Source: a virus
Length of the DNA: 37,838 nt
IMG/VR virus record: IMGVR_UViG_3300032285_002163
Coordinates: 1 to 37,838 of that record
Strand: one strand, 5' to 3'
Position numbers and translations under genes: made by a program. The notes below the pieces were generated by a model, which worked only from the letters and a program-made list of their open reading frames with translations, ran no database searches and had not been told where the DNA came from. This document shows, piece by piece, positions 8,527 to 15,553 of this stretch (position 1 is the first letter of the stretch; each line of letters begins with the position of its first letter).

Positions 8527-8896
8527 GTGCTCTAACTAATTGTATTGATTTACGTTTGATGCGTTTTTCTGCAATTTCGCTCAAATTTACAGTCGGTCCA
8601 AATAATATTACAATATCTTTGCTGTTAAATGTTTTGATATAAGGTCTGAAAACAGACATTTCTTGTTTTAAGAAAATATTAATGGGGATTTTACGATTAC
8701 TTTCCCACCACCAGGTCTCTCCGAGCTCTAAAAAGCTGGTTTTTTCAAATTCTGTGCGAATTACACTAAAATCGTAGATGCTGGTAACATTGGCGTCATT
8801 GTTAATAACAATGCCAACGTACTCATTTTCATTAACTTTTACGCAACTTATAAAAGGAAACTTATTTTGGAATTCTTGATCTTTGTTTGACTTCAT
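8507..8896 (-). CDS. conserved T4-like phage protein, unknown function
   Basis: 129 residues, the only minus-strand gene in this stretch, convergent with and overlapping the mini-DnaE gene by 20 nt. Visible blocks are FPFISCVKVNENEYVGIVINN, FLELGETWWWESNRKIPINIF and a basic C-terminus (KRIKRKSIQLVRAPRRK). From memory this matches a hypothetical widely conserved in marine T4-like phages. The basic tail suggests nucleic-acid contact (inference). Confidence 0.8.
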   Translation of the reverse strand: MKSNKDQEFQNKFPFISCVKVNENEYVGIVINNDANVTSIYDFSVIRTEFEKTSFLELGETWWWESNRKIPINIFLKQEMSVFRPYIKTFNSKDIVILFGPTVNLSEIAEKRIKRKSIQLVRAPRRKDS

Positions 8897-8902
8897 TTAA
8901 CC

Positions 8903-8910
8903 TATAAATA
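8903..8910 (+). promoter_or_regulatory. T4-type late promoter box
   Basis: Perfect TATAAATA, the T4 late consensus, ending 6 nt before the ATG at 8917. In T4 the box occupies -13 to -6, so transcription would begin about 1 nt before the start codon, giving an effectively leaderless mRNA. No Shine-Dalgarno is present. Confidence 0.8.
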
Positions 8911-8916
8911 TGCAAT

Positions 8917-9825
8917 ATGCAGAAATTACCAATCTATTTATATACCAACTCTTACGCTATCACGTTAGATCTGGATAACTCACGGGGTGTTAACAACGTT
9001 ATGTACCAACGCAATCTTATTTTTCAGAAGGGCCTTAAAAATAAGGTCCAAATACAATTTAAAAATTCAGACCAAAAGCCTGTTCCTATTTCAAGTGGCA
9101 CATTTTTCTTCAGAATGTTCGACCATGACAACATCATGCCGTTTGAGCCTAAAGAATTAGACATCATAGACGACGGTGTTACTACAAGCACACGCGGCTT
9201 GGCTGTTCTAACATTGAATGAAAGCGACACCATGGACCTTGCAACCAAGACATACACCTTTAGTGTCACGGCCCTTGATACAGACGGTAGTTACGTTCCA
9301 ACCTACTCCAATACTTATTACGGAGTAAATGGTACAGCTGAAATTCGCGAAGACATCGAACCATTTTTGACTGAAAGTTTTTCAACTGATGCCTTTAATT
9401 GGTATAGAGATACTCCAATCGATCGTCAAGGTATCCCACAAAGCAACTGGTGGACATTTAGCAGTGGTACTATTGAAGCAAACCCCGCATTTAACTCAAA
9501 TAATGGGTTGCAAACTTTTGCATTTTACCTAACAAATTTCAAAGGACACATTGATATCTATGGAACATTGGAAGATACACCTAGTGGACAAGGTAATGGA
9601 AATGAATCATATGCTCTATTACAATCAATACCTTATAGTCGCAATTTTACCGGGATTGACTACATCAATCTAAATGGTAATTATACCAATTTTAAAGTCA
9701 AGTACGTCCCTGATGCGGATGCGCTCGGTGCAAATTGGTACGGGGCCAGCGTTCCTGGCAATCCAGTCCCTGGGCAACCATACTGGCCTAACGGAAAACT
9801 TGACAAAGTCCTATTTAGAAGTTAA
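8917..9825 (+). CDS. probable virion structural protein
   Basis: 302 residues, beta-rich, with YTNSYAITLDLDNSRG at the N-terminus, a segment GLKNKVQIQFKNSDQKPV and a Gly/Asn/Pro-rich C-terminus. The N-terminal fold pattern recalls baseplate or fibre-associated proteins of T4-like marine phages. It is placed behind a perfect late promoter, which supports a virion role. The ATG is selected by the promoter geometry rather than a ribosome-binding site. The exact virion component is unknown. Confidence 0.72.
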   Translation: MQKLPIYLYTNSYAITLDLDNSRGVNNVMYQRNLIFQKGLKNKVQIQFKNSDQKPVPISSGTFFFRMFDHDNIMPFEPKELDIIDDGVTTSTRGLAVLTLNESDTMDLATKTYTFSVTALDTDGSYVPTYSNTYYGVNGTAEIREDIEPFLTESFSTDAFNWYRDTPIDRQGIPQSNWWTFSSGTIEANPAFNSNNGLQTFAFYLTNFKGHIDIYGTLEDTPSGQGNGNESYALLQSIPYSRNFTGIDYINLNGNYTNFKVKYVPDADALGANWYGASVPGNPVPGQPYWPNGKLDKVLFRS

Positions 9826-9834
9826 AATAGTTGC

Positions 9835-10833
9835 ATGAATCTGATTCAAGCGACATTTATAAATTTCTTACCTCCAAAAAGAAAGGCAACTCCGAGTGGA
9901 TGGATCAGTTTCAACGCACCCTGTTGTGTCCACAACGGAGACTCATCAGACAAGCGGCAACGTGGGGGCGTCAAAACATCAGGTGATGACGGTTTTCAGT
10001 ATCATTGCTTCAATTGTGGTTTCAAAGCTGGGTGGATGCCTGGTAAACTATTAAGTAAAAATACTAAAAATCTCATGAGGTGGATGGGAGTACCAGATGA
10101 TGACATTAACAAGTTATCACTCGAAGCACTCAAGAATAAAGAAGAATTAGACAAAACGCCGATACCCCTAAATTTTGGGCTCGAACCACGAAATTTGCCA
10201 GAAAATTGCAAAACTATAGATCAGTGGATTGAAGAAGGTTGCGAGGACGAGGATTTTTTAAATGTCATTGCCTACGTACTTGACCGAGGGATGGAGCTCG
10301 ACTGGTATGACTGGATGTGGACTCCTGAGGCAGGTTACAAAGATCGCGTAATTTTGCCATTTTTTCATAAAAATGTGGTTGTAGGCTGGACAGCCCGAAA
10401 AATTCGTGATGGCAAGCCAAAGTACTTGACTACTGCTCAACCAGGATATGTTTTTAATTTAGACAGACAAGACGAAAATAGGAAATTTGTGATTGTTGTT
10501 GAAGGGCAGTTTGACGCGGTTGCAGTAGACGGTGTTGCTATCATGCATAATGAGCCAAATCCTACTCAAATTTCACGAATTTCTGCACTAGGACGTGAAG
10601 TCATTATTGTCCCTGACAACGACAAGCCTGGGGCTAAATTAATATCCGCGGCCATAGACAACCATTGGTCGGTTAGTTTGCCAGACTGGGGACCAGACGT
10701 TAAAGACGTTGCAGATGCAGTGAAGAAATTTGGCAGAATTTACACACTTTTCACCATTTTACAATACCGTGAAACTGGTGAGACGAAAATTAAACTTTTA
10801 AAGAAACAACTTGAAAACAAACATGACGACTAA
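9835..10833 (+). CDS. gp61-like DNA primase
   Basis: 332 residues. The N-terminal zinc-binding region has C30, C31 and H33 in CCVHNGDSS and C58-x2-C61 in HCFNCGF. The central Toprim domain has EGQFDA (222-227) and VPDND (258-262), the metal-binding acidic motifs of DnaG-type primases. T4 gp61 (342 residues) has the same size and layout and synthesises RNA primers with the gp41 helicase, encoded immediately downstream with an 11-nt overlap. Start ATG 9835 follows the preceding gene by 9 nt. Confidence 0.92.
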   Translation: MNLIQATFINFLPPKRKATPSGWISFNAPCCVHNGDSSDKRQRGGVKTSGDDGFQYHCFNCGFKAGWMPGKLLSKNTKNLMRWMGVPDDDINKLSLEALKNKEELDKTPIPLNFGLEPRNLPENCKTIDQWIEEGCEDEDFLNVIAYVLDRGMELDWYDWMWTPEAGYKDRVILPFFHKNVVVGWTARKIRDGKPKYLTTAQPGYVFNLDRQDENRKFVIVVEGQFDAVAVDGVAIMHNEPNPTQISRISALGREVIIVPDNDKPGAKLISAAIDNHWSVSLPDWGPDVKDVADAVKKFGRIYTLFTILQYRETGETKIKLLKKQLENKHDD

Positions 10834-12262
10834 TCAAATACCTAACTACAGTTCGGACGTTCAGAAACTTTATATTGAAATGTTCATGAGCGATGCTGAG
10901 ACATTTTTTCGGTGTAACAACATATTTGACCCCGAAAATTTCGACAGAAAATTGCAAGACGTAGCAGGCTTTATTAAACATTATGTTGACGAATACAAAG
11001 TCATGCCGGAGGCTTCGATTGTTAATGCATCGTGTGATACTAACTTAAATCCTGCGGCTTTGCCCAAGGAAAACTATGATTGGTTGATGGCAGAATTTGA
11101 GCAATTTTCACGTCACAAAGCACTAGAACGAGCAATTTTAAAATCAGCAGATCTGTTGGATAAAGGCGACTACGGTCCAGTAGAAAAGATGATTAAAGAT
11201 GCTGTACAGATCAGTTTACAAAAAGACATGGGTACAGATTATTTTGAAGATCCCCGCAAACGTCTTGAAGGATTAAAGAACACAAACGGTCAAGTTAGCA
11301 CAGGATGGCCTAGCGTTGATAAGAAATTATATGGCGGCTTTAACAGAGGTGAGCTTAACATTTGGTGTGCGGCGTCGGGCGGTGGTAAGAGTTTGTTCTT
11401 AGCTAATCAAGGAATCAACTGGGCATTAGCAGGTTTAAATGTTTTATATCTTACATTTGAATTGGCTGAAAATTTAGTGGCCATGCGTATGGATAGTATG
11501 ATTACTGATATTCCAACTCGTGAAATTTTTAAGAGTCTTGATGACGTTGAATTAAAAGTTAAGATGACAGGCAAGAAGGCAGGTAGTGTACAAATCAAAT
11601 ATATGCCAAGCGGTAAGAACGCAAATGACATACGTGCATATCTCAAAGAATATCAAGTCAAAAAAGGCTACAAGCCAGACGTTATTTTAATTGACTATTT
11701 GGACTTGATGATGCCGTTAAGTATCAAAGTTAGTCCGAGTGACTTGTTCGTTAAGGACAAATATGTATCAGAAGAGTTGCGTAACTTAGCGATGGAAACA
11801 CAGGCTATTGTAGTTACTGCTTCACAGTTGAATCGTAGTGCTGTTGAAGAAATTGAATTTGATCACAGTCATATTTCAGGTGGCTTGAGCAAGATTCAAA
11901 CTGCTGATAACGTGATTGGTATCTTTACAAGTCGTGCTATGAAGGAACGTGGACGTTATCAAATACAGTTTATGAAGACACGTAACTCATCTGGTGTAGG
12001 ACAGAAAGTTGACTTGGAATTTGATGTTGATACGCTGAGAATTAAAGACTTGTTTGAAGATGAAGATAACGGAGGCTTTGCTAAACCTAGAGAAAGCATC
12101 TATGCTAATCTTAAAAAGACATCAACTGTTATTGATAAAGACACAGGTGAAATTAAATCCGTTGATCCTACAGAAGGCATTGGTATCAACAAGATCAAAG
12201 GTGTCCAAGGTAGCAGTAAAGTTAGAGAATTGTTAGCGGGACTTAATCCAGAGAAAGACTGA
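10823..12262 (+). CDS. gp41-like replicative DNA helicase (DnaB family)
   Basis: 479 residues, matching T4 gp41 (475). It is a hexameric 5'-3' helicase of the replication fork. Walker A AASGGGKS is at 183-190 and Walker B VILIDYLDLM at 287-296. Further DnaB-type features are LTFELAE (motif H1a region) and QLNRSA (H3 region). ATG 10823 is preferred to an in-frame TTG at 10811. It overlaps the primase end, which fits a coupled primosome operon, and its TGA shares TGATG with the next start. Confidence 0.95.
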   Translation: MTTNQIPNYSSDVQKLYIEMFMSDAETFFRCNNIFDPENFDRKLQDVAGFIKHYVDEYKVMPEASIVNASCDTNLNPAALPKENYDWLMAEFEQFSRHKALERAILKSADLLDKGDYGPVEKMIKDAVQISLQKDMGTDYFEDPRKRLEGLKNTNGQVSTGWPSVDKKLYGGFNRGELNIWCAASGGGKSLFLANQGINWALAGLNVLYLTFELAENLVAMRMDSMITDIPTREIFKSLDDVELKVKMTGKKAGSVQIKYMPSGKNANDIRAYLKEYQVKKGYKPDVILIDYLDLMMPLSIKVSPSDLFVKDKYVSEELRNLAMETQAIVVTASQLNRSAVEEIEFDHSHISGGLSKIQTADNVIGIFTSRAMKERGRYQIQFMKTRNSSGVGQKVDLEFDVDTLRIKDLFEDEDNGGFAKPRESIYANLKKTSTVIDKDTGEIKSVDPTEGIGINKIKGVQGSSKVRELLAGLNPEKD

Positions 12263-12837
12263 TGCAAGTTCATCAAATGAATTCGTTCTATCTAGTAGAT
12301 AAGATAGAACAGCATAGCATGATCAAAGATCGACTATTGTCTTTGCTTGATAGATGGCCGTCTGAACATCCTCGTTTGGGCAGTGATGATATTGATCGTG
12401 TTGATAAACTTGATTGGGGCGACAGTAAAAATGTAGATCGACCATGGGTCAGACTTTTCGCTCCGATCCTACAGCATCGTCTAGTTCACATGATGCACCA
12501 AGTGGGTTACAAAGATGTTAACATAGAAAATCTATGGTTTCAACAATATGTAAAAAACGATATACACAATTGGCATATTCACGGTTCAACATGGGTCGGT
12601 GTTTATTATTTAGAAATGGATCCTCGTAGCCCGATTACTGAATTAATGGATCCTATGACACAAAAAACTAAGATAGTTCCTAATTTAGTTGAGGGAGATA
12701 TTATAGTGTTTCCTAGTCATGTGATACATAGAGCTCCTAGGATTTCGTCAGACATTCGTAAGACGATTATTTCTTTTAACTATACTTGTGGAAATATTGA
12801 AACTGGGTTGATGGACGAAATCAGCGAATTAAAATAA
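12262..12837 (+). CDS. putative 2OG-Fe(II) oxygenase
   Basis: 191 residues. The core NWHIHGSTWVGVYYLEM carries H105 and H107 and matches the HxH-containing signature followed by GVYYL seen in phage 2OG-Fe(II) oxygenases. A distal block VEGDIIVFPSHVIHRAP supplies H156, and RKTIISFNY supplies R166 for 2-oxoglutarate. It is translationally coupled to the helicase by TGATG. The substrate is unknown; protein or nucleobase hydroxylation is possible. One of four such enzymes in the window. Confidence 0.82.
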   Translation: MQVHQMNSFYLVDKIEQHSMIKDRLLSLLDRWPSEHPRLGSDDIDRVDKLDWGDSKNVDRPWVRLFAPILQHRLVHMMHQVGYKDVNIENLWFQQYVKNDIHNWHIHGSTWVGVYYLEMDPRSPITELMDPMTQKTKIVPNLVEGDIIVFPSHVIHRAPRISSDIRKTIISFNYTCGNIETGLMDEISELK

Positions 12838-13389
12838 CGAAGAAATTTTTTGATTTACACAATGACTAATCGCCCGTTGCCATTGTTCTTCTCCGGTACC
12901 ACTTAGACATATATCTTCAGTAGCATCAGCAGTTAACCATCTGTGATCGGGCATCCAGGGTGCTACTCCGCTTTGCTCTCCATCTAATTGCCCTGCACTC
13001 CAGGCCGCTAATCCTATACCAGCTCTCCACAATAGCGGACCTTCATTTCCTGCTATTGCAGACAGGATACTGTAGTCCCCGGTGATGCCTAAGTTAGGTG
13101 CAATCTGTAGTGTACTGTTACTGAACCAATCCATAGTATGCACGATATGTACTCTTGTAGGTTCTACAGGTCCACCTATGTAAACCGGAGCATGACCTGG
13201 GTAATTAATACCAGCGGCCGACATTACAGTTTTGATGTCAACGCTTGATGCTTCTTTGTTGACCATAACACCCCATGCTCCGTTAATGCCATGTTGGGCA
13301 AGTAAAATCACACTTTTTGCAAAGTGCGAACTCTGATTTTTTGGTTGAGCTACGAGTATTTTCCCGGCAAGTGATTCAAAACTGGACAT
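12829..13389 (-). CDS. AlgH/YqgE-like protein
   Basis: 186 residues. The whole length follows the AlgH/YqgE (UPF0301) pattern: GKILVAQP, SVILLAQHGINGAWGVMVNK, VYIGGPVEP, then a Trp/Gly block with LAAWSAGQLDGE and a closing WMPDHRWLTADA before a helix. Family members are bacterial proteins of uncertain biochemical role. Upstream in-frame ATGs exist at 13395 and 13443. The start at 13389 is preferred because a late box ends 5 nt before it. It is convergent with the oxygenase gene (9-nt overlap). Confidence 0.85.
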   Translation of the reverse strand: MSSFESLAGKILVAQPKNQSSHFAKSVILLAQHGINGAWGVMVNKEASSVDIKTVMSAAGINYPGHAPVYIGGPVEPTRVHIVHTMDWFSNSTLQIAPNLGITGDYSILSAIAGNEGPLLWRAGIGLAAWSAGQLDGEQSGVAPWMPDHRWLTADATEDICLSGTGEEQWQRAISHCVNQKISSLF

Positions 13390-13394
13390 AGACA

Positions 13395-13411
13395 TATTTA
13401 ATCCATAAATA
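13395..13411. promoter_or_regulatory. back-to-back late promoter boxes
   Basis: Minus-strand ATTAAATA (13402-13395) lies 5 nt before the AlgH-like start. Plus-strand CATAAATA (13404-13411) lies 7 nt before the nucleotidyltransferase start. The two boxes are 1 bp apart and drive divergent genes. Neither gene has a Shine-Dalgarno. Confidence 0.65.
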
Positions 13412-13418
13412 TAATCAT

Positions 13419-14108
13419 ATGTACATCTTTGAATATAATCCACCGATCGAACTGCATGATGAGCTAAACCCTGCTCTATGGGAAGGTGAGGAAATTAGGC
13501 GTCAAATCCAGGTCAAATTGCTTAAAATCGCCAAGGAATTCTACGATTTTTTGTCGGTTTCGGCGCCGATCGAAGACGTTTTAATCACAGGGTCTCAAGC
13601 CAACTACGTGTATACACAATGGTCTGATATTGATCTACATATAGTAATTGATTATAATAAAGTCAAATACGACGGTGATGTAAAAAAGCTGTTTGATGCC
13701 AAAAGAAAAGAGTGGAAACGAATGTATCCTCTCAAACTCGAAGGCATACCTGTAGAACTATATGCTGAGAATTCGAATGAGCCTGCGGTAACATCTACCT
13801 ATAGTTTACTGTCAAACAAGTGGTTAAAGAAACCTGCACCTCCATTAAAAAGTTATGATTTTGAAGGTGTAAAAGCATTGGCCTATCAATGGGAAATAGT
13901 GATCAAAAAAGCCATAGATGTTAACGAACTTCCTATACTACAAAAAATAAAAAACATGCTGAGCCTGTTCCGTAGAAAAAGTCTCGCACATGACGGCGAG
14001 TTTGGAACCGGTAATCTAGCGTTCAAAGCTCTTAGAAATTCTGGACACATTGCTGACTTACTAGATGCAACTGATGCTCTAGAAAATAATTCAAATCCTG
14101 TCAACTAA
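13419..14108 (+). CDS. nucleotidyltransferase (Pol beta/MNT superfamily)
   Basis: 229 residues. The signature GSQANYVYTQWSDIDLHIV (58-76) is the G-S-x(10)-D-x-D motif of the superfamily, with metal ligands D70 and D72. A third acidic residue is likely in IPVELYAE about 50 residues later. The C-terminal half is helical and basic (LFRRKSLAHDGE). Family members add nucleotides to RNA, proteins or antibiotics; the target here is unknown. A toxin-like or tRNA-modifying role is possible but unsupported by neighbours. Confidence 0.85.
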   Translation: MYIFEYNPPIELHDELNPALWEGEEIRRQIQVKLLKIAKEFYDFLSVSAPIEDVLITGSQANYVYTQWSDIDLHIVIDYNKVKYDGDVKKLFDAKRKEWKRMYPLKLEGIPVELYAENSNEPAVTSTYSLLSNKWLKKPAPPLKSYDFEGVKALAYQWEIVIKKAIDVNELPILQKIKNMLSLFRRKSLAHDGEFGTGNLAFKALRNSGHIADLLDATDALENNSNPVN

Positions 14109-14153
14109 TCATAATCCCTAGGCGTTGTATATATATGCTAGGAGGCATTATGT

Positions 14154-14468
14154 ATGAAACTACTACAAACCTTAACTCTTGCGAGTTTGATATTAATAAG
14201 TGGGACAAGCCAAGCAAATCCGAATCATTGGAATCACTATGGTCCGAATCATGGTTATTACAATCGATACGATTGGGTTGCGCCGCTTGTGATAGGAGGC
14301 GTAGTGGGGTATGCGATCACAAGGCCACAGCCCGTGATAGTACAACAACCAACCGTAGTGTATCCTAACCCCCAACCACAACCTGTTCCATACGGTTACC
14401 ATTATGAAAACATTCTTGATGCTAACTGTAATTGCTACAGACTGGTGTTAGTTCAAAATCAACCTTAA
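14154..14468 (+). CDS. small exported protein with glycine-rich membrane segment
   Basis: 104 residues. The N-terminus is a clear signal peptide (MKLLQTLTLASLILISGTSQA, cleavage near residue 21), followed by His/Asn/Tyr-rich sequence, a hydrophobic glycine-rich segment APLVIGGVVGYAI and a Pro-rich stretch. It probably resides in the periplasm or envelope. GGAGG lies 8 nt before the ATG; an ATG at 14150 is out of frame. This architecture is typical of host-type envelope proteins, so acquisition from a bacterium is plausible. The downstream neighbour is also exported. Confidence 0.75.
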   Translation: MKLLQTLTLASLILISGTSQANPNHWNHYGPNHGYYNRYDWVAPLVIGGVVGYAITRPQPVIVQQPTVVYPNPQPQPVPYGYHYENILDANCNCYRLVLVQNQP

Positions 14469-14478
14469 AGGAAATATC

Positions 14479-14688
14479 ATGAACAAAATTATCGCAACCT
14501 TAGTAGCATTGTCAGCAGTATCAGTATTTGCCGCAGAACCAGCTAAAGCTCCTGCAACTCCAGCATCGGCTCCAGCAAAAGTAGAGAAGAAGGCAGAAGT
14601 TACGCCCACCAAAAGCGACAAAAAAGAGCATAAAAAGGCTGACACAAAAGCCACTGCTGAAGCAACAAAATCCGCAACAGCAAAGTAA
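14479..14688 (+). CDS. small exported Ala/Lys/Pro-rich protein
   Basis: 69 residues: signal peptide to about residue 18 (MNKIIATLVALSAVSVFA), then a disordered Ala/Pro and later Lys/Thr-rich tail. AAAGGA precedes the ATG. Similar low-complexity secreted peptides are common in betaproteobacteria, but composition alone cannot prove relationship. The role is unknown; the cationic tail could bind envelope polyanions (inference). Confidence 0.65.
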   Translation: MNKIIATLVALSAVSVFAAEPAKAPATPASAPAKVEKKAEVTPTKSDKKEHKKADTKATAEATKSATAK

Positions 14689-14701
14689 TCTAGACGATAA
14701 T

Positions 14702-14865
14702 GATGACCTCATAATAGACGATGAGGTCACATTTGGTCGTAATCTAAGAAGCAGAGATTTTGGTAAGTTAGTACACGAAGATGTTGAATTATCAGATCAT
14801 GTAAAATTTAGATTATGGTTAGCTAGACAGTTAGCTATGAGAGCATACGAAAAAGCCCACGCATA
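14702..14865 (+). CDS. small conserved-looking gene with no canonical start codon
   Basis: An open frame ends at TAA 14863-14865 and encodes a protein-like C-terminus: TFGRNLRSRDFGKLV, then ELSDHVKFRLWLARQLAM. The frame has no ATG, GTG or TTG between the in-frame TAG at 14582 and about codon 40 (ATG near 14836). ATA codons at 14711 and 14714 are the nearest candidate starts. Otherwise a +1 frameshift from the preceding gene, or a sequencing error, would be required. The terminator overlaps its end, supporting a real gene 3' boundary. Confidence 0.5.
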
Positions 14866-14877
14866 AGTGGGCTTTTT
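14851..14877. terminator. bidirectional rho-independent terminator
   Basis: Stem AAGCCCAC / GTGGGCTT with a 6-nt loop, flanked by A and T runs, so it terminates both strands. It lies between convergent genes and includes the last codons of the plus-strand gene. Confidence 0.9.
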
Positions 14878-14885
14878 TATTGACA

Positions 14886-15242
14886 TTAAGATCTTAACCA
14901 GGGTGGAGAGTGAGATGTAACTTTAGTAGCTTCTAACTGCTCTAGTTGAATTTTTAAATTGTCAGTTAGTCTAGTAATTTCATCTTCGCCTAACAAAGTC
15001 TCTATCAATTCTTCACATTGTTCTTTACTGATATTAACAAATGGTACAAACTCAGCTGTTTGTTCCAATATCCAATCATGCGGTATTTCGGTACTATTGT
15101 ATAAAGGTGCTGAATTACCTTGATCGTCTCTACCTGTTAGTGTCCAATAGATTCGTGTAATTACATCAGTATGTTGACCTACACGAGCAGTAGTTTCAAA
15201 CTTACTAAAATCCCAGTCGTAAAAGAATTGTGGTTGGCTCAT
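14886..15242 (-). CDS. tail-fibre-operon protein, unknown function
   Basis: 118 residues, last gene of a three-gene minus operon behind the tail fibre. It begins MSQPQFFYDWDFSKFETTARV and has a beta-rich N-terminal half (VITRIYWTLTGRD) and a helical, acidic C-terminus with LIETLLGEDEITRLTDNL. Position suggests a fibre accessory or assembly protein, as is common next to phage fibre genes. No diagnostic chaperone motif is visible. Confidence 0.72.
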   Translation of the reverse strand: MSQPQFFYDWDFSKFETTARVGQHTDVITRIYWTLTGRDDQGNSAPLYNSTEIPHDWILEQTAEFVPFVNISKEQCEELIETLLGEDEITRLTDNLKIQLEQLEATKVTSHSPPWLRS

Positions 15243-15243
15243 A

Positions 15244-15540
15244 TTATTTTGGAATCAATGGGGTTGCTTTTTCTTTCGCATGCTCAGGATCTGGACCGAT
15301 CCAAGCCACTAGATCTGTGTTATTAGAAATACGATGACCGTCTCCTCTAATGATACAAGGTATCACACTCCAACCAGGAACTGCGGCTTCGAAGTCACTC
15401 CATTTCCATTTAAAGTTATCAACGACTCTAAGATCTACAGTGATACCTGCATCTACTAATCGTTTGTTTAAATGTTTGCTCATGTTACATTGTGCTAACG
15501 GACGAGCCCAAAGTATGCAATTTTGAATAGCTGTTGTCAT
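15244..15540 (-). CDS. thioredoxin-fold-like protein without CxxC
   Basis: 98 residues. The pattern NCILWARPLAQCNMSKHL, then GITVDLRVVDN and SVIPCIIRG, follows a glutaredoxin layout: strand, active-site loop, helix, strand, cis-Pro strand. The loop holds a single Cys before CNMSK instead of CxxC, so redox activity is doubtful. AAGGAG precedes the start. It lies directly downstream of the tail-fibre gene. The fold call is tentative. Confidence 0.5.
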   Translation of the reverse strand: MTTAIQNCILWARPLAQCNMSKHLNKRLVDAGITVDLRVVDNFKWKWSDFEAAVPGWSVIPCIIRGDGHRISNNTDLVAWIGPDPEHAKEKATPLIPK

Positions 15541-15553
15541 TTATTATATCTCC

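Noticed and set aside
14135-14368. 77-codon plus-strand ORF
   Set aside because: Out-of-frame with the exported-protein gene at 14154, which has a signal peptide and a GGAGG site; the alternative has a stop-poor but unstructured sequence.
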